Program-made: the position numbers and the translations under genes | Source of the DNA: Pseudocitrobacter cyperus | GTDB lineage: Bacteria; Pseudomonadota; Gammaproteobacteria; Enterobacterales; Enterobacteriaceae | Direction of reading: 5' to 3' | Assembly: GCF_039889165.1 (NCBI RefSeq) | Contig: NZ_JAYMYY010000004.1 | Coordinates: forward strand, 124,001 to 188,000 | DNA length: 64,000 nt | Notes under the pieces: model-generated | Told to the model about the DNA's origin: nothing | Database searches by the model: none | The model's input: only the letters and a program-made list of their open reading frames with translations | In this document: piece after piece, positions 44,426 to 54,271 of the stretch | How the letters are laid out: every line of letters begins with the position of its first letter | Numbering within the stretch: the stretch's first letter is position 1

Positions 44426-44998
44426 TCAGTCCGCGCGACCCATGTAGCGTTTTTCTTCGATATGAATACGAATTTTCTCGCCGGCGCTCAGATATTCCGG
44501 AACCTGGATCACCAGGCCGGTGGTCAGGGTAGCCGGTTTGTTGCGTGCACTGGCGGAAGCGCCTTTAATGCCCGGTGCGGTTTCCACTATTTCGAGATCA
44601 ACAGTCTGCGGCAGTTCCAGCGCCAGCAATTGACCATCCCACAGCAGTACCTGCATATCCGGCATTCCGCCTTCTGGAATGAACTGCAGCTCGTCTTCAA
44701 TCTGATCTTTGGTGAAGGTGTACGGTGTGTAGTCTTCTTTATCCATAAAGACGTATTCGTTACCGTCAATGTAGGAGAAATCAACAAAGCGGCGGTTCAG
44801 CGTCACTGTATCAAGGATATCGTCGCCTTTAAAACGCTCTTCAACCTTCAGGCCGGTGCGCACATCGGAGAAACGCATTTTATAAAGCGTCGCAGCGCCA
44901 CGGGCGCTTGGTGACTGAATATCAATATCTTTCACAATCAGCAGTTTGCCGTTGTAATTCAGCACCATACCTTTCTTAATTTCATTCGCTCTTGGCAT
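44426..44998 (-). CDS. yeiP: YeiP, elongation factor P-like protein
   Basis: A 190-residue EF-P paralogue with three beta-barrel domains (KOW-like N-terminal domain, OB, and C-terminal EF-P domain). The region that carries beta-lysyl-lysine in true EF-P reads VLNYNGKLLIVKD, so the modified Lys is absent, as in other YeiP proteins. It probably helps ribosomes stalled on particular sequences. Convergent with uxuA. Confidence 0.95.
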   Translation of the reverse strand: MPRANEIKKGMVLNYNGKLLIVKDIDIQSPSARGAATLYKMRFSDVRTGLKVEERFKGDDILDTVTLNRRFVDFSYIDGNEYVFMDKEDYTPYTFTKDQIEDELQFIPEGGMPDMQVLLWDGQLLALELPQTVDLEIVETAPGIKGASASARNKPATLTTGLVIQVPEYLSAGEKIRIHIEEKRYMGRAD

Positions 44999-45148
44999 TG
45001 CAATTATCCTGTGTACAAGGGTGTCAAAAATATCGCGTAAAATTACTCGCGCCGGGCCTTTCAGGCAAGTGGAATTGAAGGGTTTTGCTATCTTCCGCTA
45101 AAAGGTGTTAGTGTGCGCGGTATTGCCCCCTGAAAATGAGTCTCCATT

Positions 45149-45403
45149 ATGGAATGTCGCCCGGACTGTGGGGCTTGTTGTATTGCGCCATCTATCTCCA
45201 GCCCAATCCCCGGAATGCCAAACGGTAAGCCCGCGAATACCCGTTGCGTTCAGCTTGCGGATAACAACCTGTGCAAAATTTTTGGTCTGCCAGAGCGCCC
45301 GACGGTTTGTGGCCATCTGCAGCCCGTGCAGGAGATGTGTAAAACCCATCGTGATGAAGCGATGACTTATCTGCTCAAACTGGAACAGGAAACGATGCCC
45401 TGA
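45149..45403 (+). CDS. yeiW: YeiW, small cysteine-cluster protein (YkgJ/UPF0153)
   Basis: An 84-residue protein with conserved cysteines in MECRPDCGACCIAPS, CVQL, CKIFGLP, and CGHLQPVQEMC, a pattern thought to bind zinc or an iron-sulfur cluster. Function is unknown. It is the last core gene before the secretion operon; in E. coli it neighbours setB directly. Confidence 0.92.
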   Translation: MECRPDCGACCIAPSISSPIPGMPNGKPANTRCVQLADNNLCKIFGLPERPTVCGHLQPVQEMCKTHRDEAMTYLLKLEQETMP

Positions 45404-45887
45404 TAGAAAGGAACGGAAAATATCCGTTTCTTCCCTCTCGTATTGAGAATATTTCTCGACACCGCCAATAAATAATCCCGTCCGAAAAAATAAACTGAAC
45501 TGTTGAATTAACACCTCAAAAGATATATGACAAAGTTATTATTAATTTCCTTTTTTTTAATGAAAAAGTATGATGTTAAGAACCTAACGGCCTATCATAT
45601 TTATTATTAAAATAATAACGGCAGTGAATTATCTTAGTTTGATAATTAATATATTTAATACCTTTGCTGGTTATATATCTCTATTTTACGAAAGCCTTTT
45701 TCCTGGAGGGATAACTCACCTTTCATCTATTATCCTGGGATGAACAAAGACTCAGTAACAACAAAAGGGAAGGGTAAAAGCAATCAAGTAATTAACTTTA
45801 CTTACTCCAGCTCGCACTTTTTCCAGATGTGTTTTAACACGCCCGGGAAAGCGCCAACTATTTTATATCAATAAAGAGGTAATGGTT
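45404..45887 (+). promoter_or_regulatory. AT-rich promoter region of the peroxidase secretion operon
   Basis: About 480 bases contain no supported gene and are strikingly AT-rich around 45,525-45,690, unlike the GC-rich coding flanks. The stretch ends in AAAGAGGT, the Shine-Dalgarno of the peroxidase. It should hold the operon promoter; such composition often attracts H-NS. Confidence 0.55.
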
Positions 45888-48800
45888 ATGGCCTCACAAT
45901 ACGACTTTACCGTTACGCTGCACGATCTTGAGTTTATTTTAAAGCAAATCAAGATCTCCGAAGCCGCGACAAACGCAGATGGCAGTGTCAACGGCGACCT
46001 CCTGCGCGAACTTGTCTCCAGCCCACTTCTACCTTATGGGATCCGCACCGTGGATGGATCCTGGAATAACCTGCTGCCGGGCCAGGAACTCTACGGCGCA
46101 GCCGATCAAACCATGCCGAGACTGACCGCGCTCAACTGGCAGGATGCCGATGCGATGACCAGCTATACGCAGCTAAACGGTGCGACGGTTATCGATGCTG
46201 ACCCGCGTATTATCAGTAACCTGATTTCCGACCAAACGGCGTCAAACCCCGCTGCGGTTGAGGCGCATGAAGGGTTGTTGGGATCGCCCGGCGGCGGTAC
46301 GGTATCGGAAAATGGTTCGCTCTCCATTCCTAACCTCTCGCCTGATATTGGTTTATCTCCGGCATTTAATGGCTGGATGACTTTTTTCGGTCAGTTTTTT
46401 GATCACGGCTTAGATTTAATTCCGAAAGCAGGGAATGGTATTGTTTTTATTCCTCTTCAGCCGGATGACCCATTATTTGTTGAGGGATCGCGAACAAACT
46501 TTATGGTGCTGACACGATCGCAAGTCGATGAAAACCATAATACCATCAATCTCACAACGCCTTTTATCGATCAAAACCAAACCTATACCTCCCATCCTTC
46601 TCATCAAATATTTATCCGGGAATATGTGATGGTAGACGGGAAGCCTGTGCCTACCGGGAATTTATTAGAGGGCGCAGATGGCGGGCTGGCAACCTGGGCG
46701 GATGTTAAACAGCAGGCTGAAATGCTGCTCGGTATTAAATTAACGGATCAGGACGTATTTAATGTTCCGCTGCTGGCAACGGATCGGTACGGGAATTTGA
46801 TCCTCAGCGAAAATGGTAAGGTGCAAATTGTGACGACCAGCGGCCTGGTTGAGGCCAATGGCGGGCTGCTTCCCGAAGGTACGCTACGTACCGGGCATGC
46901 TTTCCTCGACGATATTGCCCACTCCGCCGTGCCCACTGCCGGGCTGACGGCTGATGCCGACAGTGCCATTGGCGGTACGCCCGTTGCCGGAACGTATGAT
47001 GATGAACTGCTTGCCCGCCATTTCATTACCGGTGATGGACGTGGTAATGAAAACATCGGCTTAACTGCCGTGCATTCGGTGTTCCACAATGAGCACAATC
47101 GGCTGGTGGAGCAGTATAAAGAAACGCTGCTGGCGACGAACGATGTGGCGCTCATTAACCAGTGGCTGATGCCCGAGCATCAGATAACCGCGATTCCGGC
47201 AAACCTCAATTCGCTGCAGTGGAACGGTGAATATCTGTTCCAGGCCGCGCGTTTCTCAACCGAGATGCAGTATCAGCACCTGGTATTCGAAGAGTTTGCC
47301 CGTACTGTCCAGCCCGCGGTCGACCCCTTTGTTTTCTCGAACAGTGCCGATATTAACCCGGCTATTTTTGCCGAGTTTGCGCATGTTGTGTACCGCTTCG
47401 GCCACTCGATGCTGACGGAAACCGTCGATCGTACCAATATTGCCATGCAGGGGGATGATGTTGGCCTGATCACGGCCTTCCTGAACCCCGTCGCGTTTAA
47501 TGAGTTTAACGGACAGACCATCTCGGATGCGCAGGCAATTGGCGCCATTGTGCGTGGGATGACGCGGCAGGTGGGAAATGAAATTGATGAATTTATTACC
47601 GATGCGCTGCGTAATAATCTCGTTGGCCTGCCGCTGGATTTAGGGGCGCTGAACATTGCGCGCGGTCGTGAAACCGGGATGCCGACCCTCAATCAGGCGC
47701 GTGAACAGTTCTTTGAACTGAGCGGCAATAGCCAGTTGCGCCCCTACACCAGTTGGGCGGATTTCGCCTCTTTCCTGAAAAACCCGGCCTCCATTATCAA
47801 CTTTATGGCGGCGTATGGTCAGCATGAGTTGATCCTCAACGAGACGACCCTTGACGGGAAACGCGCGGCGGTGAATTTCCTGTTGTTCGGGGATGGCACA
47901 TCGGCACCGCCCGCCGATGCGCTGGATTTTTTCAACAGTACCGGTAGCTGGGCGACGAAAGAGTCAGGCCTGAATAATGTTGATTTCTGGATTGGCGGTC
48001 TGGCCGAGCAGAAAAATGAGTTTGGCGGCATGCTGGGCTCCACCTTTAACTTCGTCTTTGAGACCCAAATGGAGATGTTGCAGGACGGCGATCGTTTCTA
48101 TTACCTGAGCCGGACGCAGGGTCTGAACATGCTCAATGAGCTGGAAGCAAACTCGTTTTCAGCGCTGGTGATGCGCAACAGCGACCTCGGCAATAACGGG
48201 TCATCGCACCTGCCTGCAAACCTGTTCCAGACCCCTGATTACATTTTCGAGGTCAACCGTGCCCTGCAAACGGACGCAGACCCGACCTGGGGAAATCCGC
48301 TGAAAGATTTGCTGTCGCCGCTGCTGGTGCGTCGTGCTGCTACCGGCGATGTGGATGGTGACGGCGCGAGCGATGGCGCTTATCTGAAATACTCCGGCGG
48401 CGGACATGTGGTGCTCGGCGGTTCAGCCGGGAACGATACGCTAATCGGCGGGAAGGGGATTGATAGCCTGTGGGGCGATGGCGGAGACGATCGTCTGGAT
48501 GGTGGCGACGAGGCTGATGTGGTGCATGGCGGTGACGGTAACGACATTATCACCGATACCAACACCCCTATCGGCGGGGCCGACTTCCTCCATGGCGATG
48601 AAGGACATGATGTCATCTTCTCGGGGAACGGTAACGACCTGGTGTTTGGCGGCGGCGGCAGCGATTTCCTGTCAGTGGGCGAAGATGCGCAGGAGGTGTT
48701 TGCCGGGCGCGACAATGACTTCGTTCTCGGTGGTTCCGGCGGTGATGCGCTGCTTGGCAATGAAGGTAGTGACTGGCTGGAGGGCGGAGATGGCTTTGAT

Positions 48801-51164
48801 AGCCTGACCGGGGATAACTCTGAGTTGTTCTTTAACAGCACCATCATTGGGCACGACATCCTCAACGGCCAGGGGAACGACACCGATTACGACGGCGAAG
48901 CCGGTGACGACATTATGGTTCAGGGGGCCGGTATTCAGCGCAACAACGGAATGGCCGGTTTCGACTGGGCAATCCATAAAGGCGACCCGAACGCGGCGAA
49001 CTCGGATCTCGGTATCCCTATCTTTGTTAACCAACAGGAGTTTATCCTGCGCGACCGTTTTGACCTGGTCGAGGGGCTCTCAGGCTGGAAATTCAACGAT
49101 GTGCTGGATGGAACCGAGCGTCCTATTGGAACCGCGCCGGTTCAGGGGGTACCGCTCTCTAACAACCTGACGCAGGAAGGGGTCGACCGTATTAGCGGCC
49201 TGCAATCCATCATCGGCGGGCAGCGGCTTACTGACCCTAACGCGGTGGTGTTTAACCCGGATAACGGCGGCGACATTCTGCTCGGCGGCGGTGGCAGCGA
49301 CCGTATTACCGGTAAGGCCGGAGATGACATCATTGACGGCGATGCCTGGCTGAACGTGCGTCTGGCGGTGAGTGGTCTGGCGGGCGTCACCAGCGCCGAC
49401 AGCATGAACGAGCTGAAATCTTACATGATGGCAGGCACGCTCAAACCCAACCAGATTGCGATGGTGCGCGAAATATTGCGCGAGGGGGCGGGAACGGCAA
49501 CTGACGTTGCGGTCTACCGCGATATCAGCAGCAATTATCTCTTTACCCGCATGGCGGACGGTAGCCTGAGGGTCGATCATGCCACGCCTGCTGCCGGGCT
49601 GGTCAATAACGATGGGGTCGACCGACTGCTGAATATCGAAAAAGTGGAGTTCGGCAATGGCGAGCAACTGTGGGTAACGGCGCAAAACGCGACGGGTGAT
49701 CTCACCATCAGCGATACCACACCTTCTCAGGGCGATCTCCTGATCGCCAGTCTGAGTAATTTGCAGGATGGTAACGGCATTGCGGCGGCGACGGTTGTCA
49801 CGATGACCTGGCAGGCATTGATTGGCAGTCAGTGGCAAGATCAGGCGACCGGGCCGCAGTTTCGCGTGCCGGGAACGCTGCAGGGCGCGCCGCTGCGCGT
49901 GGTTGCCAGTTTTACCGACCGAATGGGGGATAGCGAGCGGCTCGTCTCCGCGCAAACGTCGGCCGTCACGCCGCGAAATCTGCCGACGACAGGGCTTCCT
50001 GTCATCAACGATCTGACGCCAACGGAAAGCCTGACGTTGACTGCCATTGTCTCCGGGATTGCTGACGGCGATGGACTTAGCGGCGGCAACTTCAGCTACC
50101 AGTGGCGGATGAGCCTTGGAAATGGCTTTGTGAATATCAACGGCGCGACTGCGGCGACCTATACCCCGACTCAGGCGGTCGTCGGTCGGGCGCTACAGGT
50201 GGTTGTCACCGTCCGGGACGATGAAGGTAATCCGCCGGTGGTACTGACTTCAGCGGCGACGCAGGTGGTGGGCGATCTCAACGTGGGCAACAACCTTGCC
50301 AATATTTTGATCGGCACCGCAGGGAGCGATCTTCTGCGTGGGGAAGGTGGCAACGATCTGCTGCAGGGGCTGGCTGGCGATGACACCCTGATTGGCGGCA
50401 CGGGCAACGACACGCTGGATGGCGGTGCTGGCCGGGATACGTTACAGGGGGATGCGGGGGATGATGTTCTGAATGGCGGACAGGATGCCGATACGATGGC
50501 GGGCGGGCTCGGGGACGACACGTACATTGTCGATAACGCGGGAGATATCGTCACTGAAGGAAATGGCGCGGGCAACGACGATGTTCAGACCACGCTTGCC
50601 AGCTATGTGCTGGCTGATAACGTCGAGGAGCTGGTTTTCACTGGCAACGGTAACTTTACCGGCACCGGGAACGCGCTCGCCAACACCATCACCAGCGGTA
50701 ACGGCAACGATTCACTGTCAGGCCTGGGCGGAAACGATCTGCTGCGTGGGGGGAACGGCAACGATCGCCTTGATGGTGGCGATGGTAACGACACCCTTCA
50801 GGGCGATGGCGGGATCGACACGCTGCTTGGTGGGGCGGGCAACGATGTTCTCACGGGCGGTGCGGGGAACGATATTCTCAACGGCGGCACCGGGAACGAC
50901 ACCCTCAACGGGAATGCCGGCAATGACACCTTTGCCTTCTCTGCAAGTTTCGGACGCGATGTGATCTCCGACTTCGACAGCAATGCGGCTGGCGGGCAGG
51001 ACTTCATCGATCTGAGGCTGCTGGGCGTGACCACCGCCAACTTCGCAGCTCAGGTACGCATTACCACCGTTGCGGGTGATGCGACTATTACCGTGGGGAA
51101 CGACGTCATCACGCTGGATGGTGTGAATGCCAACACCATGACGGTGGGGGATTTCATTCTCTAG
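45888..51164 (+). CDS. MopA-like animal heme peroxidase with RTX repeats
   Basis: A predicted secreted calcium-binding heme peroxidase of 1,758 residues. Residues about 100-790 form an animal-type (myeloperoxidase/peroxinectin) domain with all key residues: distal His173 next to Asp172 (FGQFFDHG), Arg385 and Glu388 (RGNE), HNEHNRL 400-406, proximal His506 (YRFGHS) and NIARGRETG 589-597. RTX nonapeptides (GGxGxDxLx) lie at about 844-1010 and 1127-1152. Two Ig-like repeats follow (1275-1370, 1372-1462), then a second RTX block (1470-1690) and a C-terminal tail as used for type I secretion. There is no N-terminal signal peptide. The second ATG (45888) is better spaced from AGAGGT than the one at 45882. 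Bacterial relatives include the Mn(II)-oxidising MopA of alphaproteobacteria; the substrate here is unknown. Confidence 0.92.
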   Translation: MASQYDFTVTLHDLEFILKQIKISEAATNADGSVNGDLLRELVSSPLLPYGIRTVDGSWNNLLPGQELYGAADQTMPRLTALNWQDADAMTSYTQLNGATVIDADPRIISNLISDQTASNPAAVEAHEGLLGSPGGGTVSENGSLSIPNLSPDIGLSPAFNGWMTFFGQFFDHGLDLIPKAGNGIVFIPLQPDDPLFVEGSRTNFMVLTRSQVDENHNTINLTTPFIDQNQTYTSHPSHQIFIREYVMVDGKPVPTGNLLEGADGGLATWADVKQQAEMLLGIKLTDQDVFNVPLLATDRYGNLILSENGKVQIVTTSGLVEANGGLLPEGTLRTGHAFLDDIAHSAVPTAGLTADADSAIGGTPVAGTYDDELLARHFITGDGRGNENIGLTAVHSVFHNEHNRLVEQYKETLLATNDVALINQWLMPEHQITAIPANLNSLQWNGEYLFQAARFSTEMQYQHLVFEEFARTVQPAVDPFVFSNSADINPAIFAEFAHVVYRFGHSMLTETVDRTNIAMQGDDVGLITAFLNPVAFNEFNGQTISDAQAIGAIVRGMTRQVGNEIDEFITDALRNNLVGLPLDLGALNIARGRETGMPTLNQAREQFFELSGNSQLRPYTSWADFASFLKNPASIINFMAAYGQHELILNETTLDGKRAAVNFLLFGDGTSAPPADALDFFNSTGSWATKESGLNNVDFWIGGLAEQKNEFGGMLGSTFNFVFETQMEMLQDGDRFYYLSRTQGLNMLNELEANSFSALVMRNSDLGNNGSSHLPANLFQTPDYIFEVNRALQTDADPTWGNPLKDLLSPLLVRRAATGDVDGDGASDGAYLKYSGGGHVVLGGSAGNDTLIGGKGIDSLWGDGGDDRLDGGDEADVVHGGDGNDIITDTNTPIGGADFLHGDEGHDVIFSGNGNDLVFGGGGSDFLSVGEDAQEVFAGRDNDFVLGGSGGDALLGNEGSDWLEGGDGFDSLTGDNSELFFNSTIIGHDILNGQGNDTDYDGEAGDDIMVQGAGIQRNNGMAGFDWAIHKGDPNAANSDLGIPIFVNQQEFILRDRFDLVEGLSGWKFNDVLDGTERPIGTAPVQGVPLSNNLTQEGVDRISGLQSIIGGQRLTDPNAVVFNPDNGGDILLGGGGSDRITGKAGDDIIDGDAWLNVRLAVSGLAGVTSADSMNELKSYMMAGTLKPNQIAMVREILREGAGTATDVAVYRDISSNYLFTRMADGSLRVDHATPAAGLVNNDGVDRLLNIEKVEFGNGEQLWVTAQNATGDLTISDTTPSQGDLLIASLSNLQDGNGIAAATVVTMTWQALIGSQWQDQATGPQFRVPGTLQGAPLRVVASFTDRMGDSERLVSAQTSAVTPRNLPTTGLPVINDLTPTESLTLTAIVSGIADGDGLSGGNFSYQWRMSLGNGFVNINGATAATYTPTQAVVGRALQVVVTVRDDEGNPPVVLTSAATQVVGDLNVGNNLANILIGTAGSDLLRGEGGNDLLQGLAGDDTLIGGTGNDTLDGGAGRDTLQGDAGDDVLNGGQDADTMAGGLGDDTYIVDNAGDIVTEGNGAGNDDVQTTLASYVLADNVEELVFTGNGNFTGTGNALANTITSGNGNDSLSGLGGNDLLRGGNGNDRLDGGDGNDTLQGDGGIDTLLGGAGNDVLTGGAGNDILNGGTGNDTLNGNAGNDTFAFSASFGRDVISDFDSNAAGGQDFIDLRLLGVTTANFAAQVRITTVAGDATITVGNDVITLDGVNANTMTVGDFIL

Positions 51165-51215
51165 AAATGCTTCACCGTAACGGCAATATCCTGTTGATTT
51201 TATAAGGAGCAGACT

Positions 51216-52943
51216 ATGTCGGGCCAGCATACGCAAACAGAACTAAACAGGGTGCTAAAAGGAATGCAGCCAACCTTTATTTTGCTGCTGTTTTTTAGTT
51301 GTGTGATCAATATGCTTATGCTGGCTCCGGCAATTTATATGTTGCAGGTTTACGACCGGGTGCTGGTCAGTAAAAACACCACCACGCTGTTAATGCTGAC
51401 GTTACTGATATTTGGTCTTTATATTGTGATTGGCCTCATCGAATCGGCGCGCGCAAGCGTAATGGTGCGTCTTGGCAATCGACTGGATGTGAAATTAAAT
51501 CATCTGGTTTTTCATGCCGCTTTTAAGCGCAAAGTCGCCACGGGGGATAATAACCCGGCGCAGGCGCTGGCGGAGCTCGATCAGGTGCGCCAGTTCTTAT
51601 CGGGTAACAGCCTTTTCGCACTATTAGATATCCCCTGGACGCCATTCTATTTATTGATTGCCTTTCTGGTGCACCCTTTGCTGGGATATCTCTCCGCCGG
51701 AGGGATCCTTATCCTGTTTGCCCTGACGCTATTCTCTGAAATTTCGACTAAGCGGGTCATTCAGCAGTCGCATGCGTTAACGGTCAATAACGCCAGCAAA
51801 CTGAACAAACAGTTGCAGAATGCCGATGCGATTGAGGCAATGGGCATGCTCTCCACCCTGAAAAATCACTGGCTGGAGCAACATAACAAAGTGCTGGTAC
51901 TGCAAACGCGGCTGGCGGATAAAACCGCGCGGCTAAGCGGGCTTAGCCGCTTTGTGCGCATTCTTTTGCAATCGGTAGCGCTGGGGGCGGGGGCGTTGCT
52001 GGTTATCAAAGGTGAAATTACCCCAGGGCTGATGATTGCCGCCTCCATTATTCTTGGCCGGGTGCTGAACCCGGTTGAACAGGTTATCGGGAGTTGGAAA
52101 CAGTTTGTCCAGTTTCGCGGCGCGTGGCAGCAACTATCGACGCTACTGAAGAGCTACCCCACGCCGAAAGCGGTGCTCACTCTGCCGCGCCCGACGGGAA
52201 AAATCAGCGTTGAAAATGTGTTTGCCGCACCTCCTGGATTGAACACCCCCACACTGCGTAATATCACCTTCCAGCTTGAAGCGGGGGAGGTGTTGGGGAT
52301 TATCGGGCCATCCGCCTCGGGAAAAACGTCGCTGGCGAAGCTGCTGGTGGGCGTGTGGAGTACGCTTTCCGGGAAAGTCCGTCTCGATGGCGCAGATATT
52401 TGCCAGTGGGATAAAACGTTACTCGGCCCGGCTATCGGCTATTTGCCGCAGGATGTCGAGCTGTTTGACGGCACGATTGCGCAGAATATCTCCCGCTTTG
52501 CCCAGATGGAGAGTGAAAAGATTGTCGCCGCGGCGCAACTGGCGGGGGTACACGAGATGATCCTGCGCTTTCCACAGGGATACGATACTCCGCTCGGGAT
52601 GGGGGGATATCAACTGTCCGGCGGGCAACGCCAGCGCATCGGACTGGCGCGGGCGGTCTATAACAACCCGGCGTTTATCGTGCTGGATGAGCCTAACGCG
52701 AATCTGGATGATGCCGGGGAATTTGCGCTGATTAAAGCCATCAATACGCTACATAACCAGGGGCAGACGACGGTGATTATTTCCCATCGGCCGACGCTAC
52801 TGGGTGTGGTGAATAAAGTGCTCCTCCTCCATGAAGGGGCCATGCAGCAGTTTGGCCCCAGAGATCAGGTATTTGCCAGCCTGCGTCAGGCAAACGTTTT
52901 AAAACCCGTAGCGGATGCGAATAGCGAACAACGCGAGGCCTGA
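51216..52943 (+). CDS. Type I secretion ABC exporter (PrtD-like)
   Basis: The inner-membrane ATPase/permease that would export the upstream RTX peroxidase. The 575 residues have about six membrane segments (25-300) and an ATPase domain with Walker A GPSASGKT (364-371), LSGGQ (467-471), Walker B with DE at 491-492, and the switch His in ISHRP. It lacks the N-terminal C39-like domain of HlyB, so it belongs to the PrtD/AprD group. It starts 51 bases after the peroxidase stop and is followed by the fusion protein two bases on. Confidence 0.94.
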   Translation: MSGQHTQTELNRVLKGMQPTFILLLFFSCVINMLMLAPAIYMLQVYDRVLVSKNTTTLLMLTLLIFGLYIVIGLIESARASVMVRLGNRLDVKLNHLVFHAAFKRKVATGDNNPAQALAELDQVRQFLSGNSLFALLDIPWTPFYLLIAFLVHPLLGYLSAGGILILFALTLFSEISTKRVIQQSHALTVNNASKLNKQLQNADAIEAMGMLSTLKNHWLEQHNKVLVLQTRLADKTARLSGLSRFVRILLQSVALGAGALLVIKGEITPGLMIAASIILGRVLNPVEQVIGSWKQFVQFRGAWQQLSTLLKSYPTPKAVLTLPRPTGKISVENVFAAPPGLNTPTLRNITFQLEAGEVLGIIGPSASGKTSLAKLLVGVWSTLSGKVRLDGADICQWDKTLLGPAIGYLPQDVELFDGTIAQNISRFAQMESEKIVAAAQLAGVHEMILRFPQGYDTPLGMGGYQLSGGQRQRIGLARAVYNNPAFIVLDEPNANLDDAGEFALIKAINTLHNQGQTTVIISHRPTLLGVVNKVLLLHEGAMQQFGPRDQVFASLRQANVLKPVADANSEQREA

Positions 52944-52945
52944 AA

Positions 52946-54271
52946 ATGAAAAAGCAGAATGCGGTAAATGATGACGATATTGTCGATACCAATATCTGGC
53001 CGCCGTTACTGCGCGGCATCATGGTGATTCTTTTCGGCGTTGGCGGCTTTTTATTGTGGTCGGTAAAAGCACCGCTCGATGCGGGCGTTGTCGCCGATGG
53101 CACGGTGACGCTCTCCAGCAATCGTAAGACTATTCAACACTTAAGCGGTGGTCGGGTGACGGCGATTGAGGTGAAAGAGGGGGACATTGTCAAAAAAGAT
53201 CAGGTACTGGTGCGGCTGGATAAAACCCCGCTGGAGATGCGCTATAGCGCGCTGGGGGCGCAGTATCTGTCTGCAAAAAGTATTGAAGAGCGCCTGCTGG
53301 CGGAACGGGAAGGGCTGGAGGCCATCGTACCTGATGCGGGGCTGACCGGGCAGTTCGCCGGGAGTAAACGCTTAATTGAGGCCCGGCAACTTCAGGCGCG
53401 ACTATTTGAGACCCGACGTAAGACGGTGCAGGATGAGCTGGCGATGCTGCAGGAAAATCTCGATGGGCTGGTTGGGCAGATGAACAATCTGAATAAAGTA
53501 AAAGGCTTTCGCGATCACCAGTTTAGTCTGATTAGCCGGGAGTTAGGCGCTATCCGTTCGTTGAGCGACAAAAACTATTATCCCAAAGCCCAGATGCTGG
53601 TACTGGAACGAGAGGCCGCGGAGATCTCAGGGAGTATTTCTGAGGATATTTTAAATATCGCCAAACTGAAGTCGCAGCAAAACGAGATCAGAATCAAGCT
53701 GTATCAGGTCAGGCATGAGTACCTGCAGGATGTGGAATCTGAATTAACGTCGAAACAGAAAGAACTGGCGATGCTGGAAGATGAACGCGTTTCCACTCGC
53801 CATGAACTGGATAATACGGAAATTCGCTCGCCGATTAACGGCACGGTGCTGGATGTCAAAGTGAATACCATCGGCGGGGTGATTCAGCCAGGGGAACATC
53901 TGATGGATATTGTCGCCGCCGGGCAGCCTTTGCAAATTGACGCCCGCATTCCGGTACATGCTATCGATAAAATGGCGCCCGGATTAATGGTGGATGTGCT
54001 CTTCCCGGCGCTTAACCATGCGTTATTGCCCTCGGTGCCGGCGCGGGTGCTCACCGTATCGGCTGACCGCTTAATTGATGAAGTGACCCAGCAGCCTTAT
54101 TACCTGGCGGAAGTTCAGGTATCACACGAAGGGGTGAAACTACTGGGCGACTACAAAATCAAGGCCGGTATGCCCGCCAGCGTTACTATCAAAACGGGCG
54201 AACGTACCTTCCTGAGCTATCTCTTTAAGCCCTTGCTGGCGCGACTCGAACTGGCGTTCAAAGAGTATTAA
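52946..54271 (+). CDS. Type I secretion membrane fusion protein (HlyD/PrtE-like)
   Basis: A 441-residue periplasmic adaptor that links the ABC exporter to an outer-membrane channel. One membrane segment lies near residues 24-45. Then come a lipoyl half-motif (HLSGGRVTAIEVKEGDIVKK), a long coiled coil (about 115-290), the second lipoyl half (IRSPINGTVLDVKV), and a beta-barrel domain. No outer-membrane partner is encoded with it, so TolC from elsewhere is the likely channel. Its stop overlaps that of convergent setB by three bases (TTAA). Confidence 0.94.
   Translation: MKKQNAVNDDDIVDTNIWPPLLRGIMVILFGVGGFLLWSVKAPLDAGVVADGTVTLSSNRKTIQHLSGGRVTAIEVKEGDIVKKDQVLVRLDKTPLEMRYSALGAQYLSAKSIEERLLAEREGLEAIVPDAGLTGQFAGSKRLIEARQLQARLFETRRKTVQDELAMLQENLDGLVGQMNNLNKVKGFRDHQFSLISRELGAIRSLSDKNYYPKAQMLVLEREAAEISGSISEDILNIAKLKSQQNEIRIKLYQVRHEYLQDVESELTSKQKELAMLEDERVSTRHELDNTEIRSPINGTVLDVKVNTIGGVIQPGEHLMDIVAAGQPLQIDARIPVHAIDKMAPGLMVDVLFPALNHALLPSVPARVLTVSADRLIDEVTQQPYYLAEVQVSHEGVKLLGDYKIKAGMPASVTIKTGERTFLSYLFKPLLARLELAFKEY

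Noticed and set aside
45409..45432. Imperfect inverted repeat GAACGGA...TCCGTTTC after yeiW as a terminator
   Set aside because: The stem is short with a mismatch and no T-run follows, so support is too weak to list it.
49080..49955. Open frame of 291 codons opposite the peroxidase gene, and others at 48,380-48,883 and 50,718-51,236
   Set aside because: The Asp/Gly-rich RTX coding sequence leaves the reverse frames open by composition; the translations are low-complexity and unlike known proteins.
48410..50900. Regularly repeated short DNA units that could suggest a repeat array
   Set aside because: They are degenerate codings of the GGxGxDxLx nonapeptide in frame within the peroxidase; there are no identical repeats with unique spacers, so this is not a CRISPR array.
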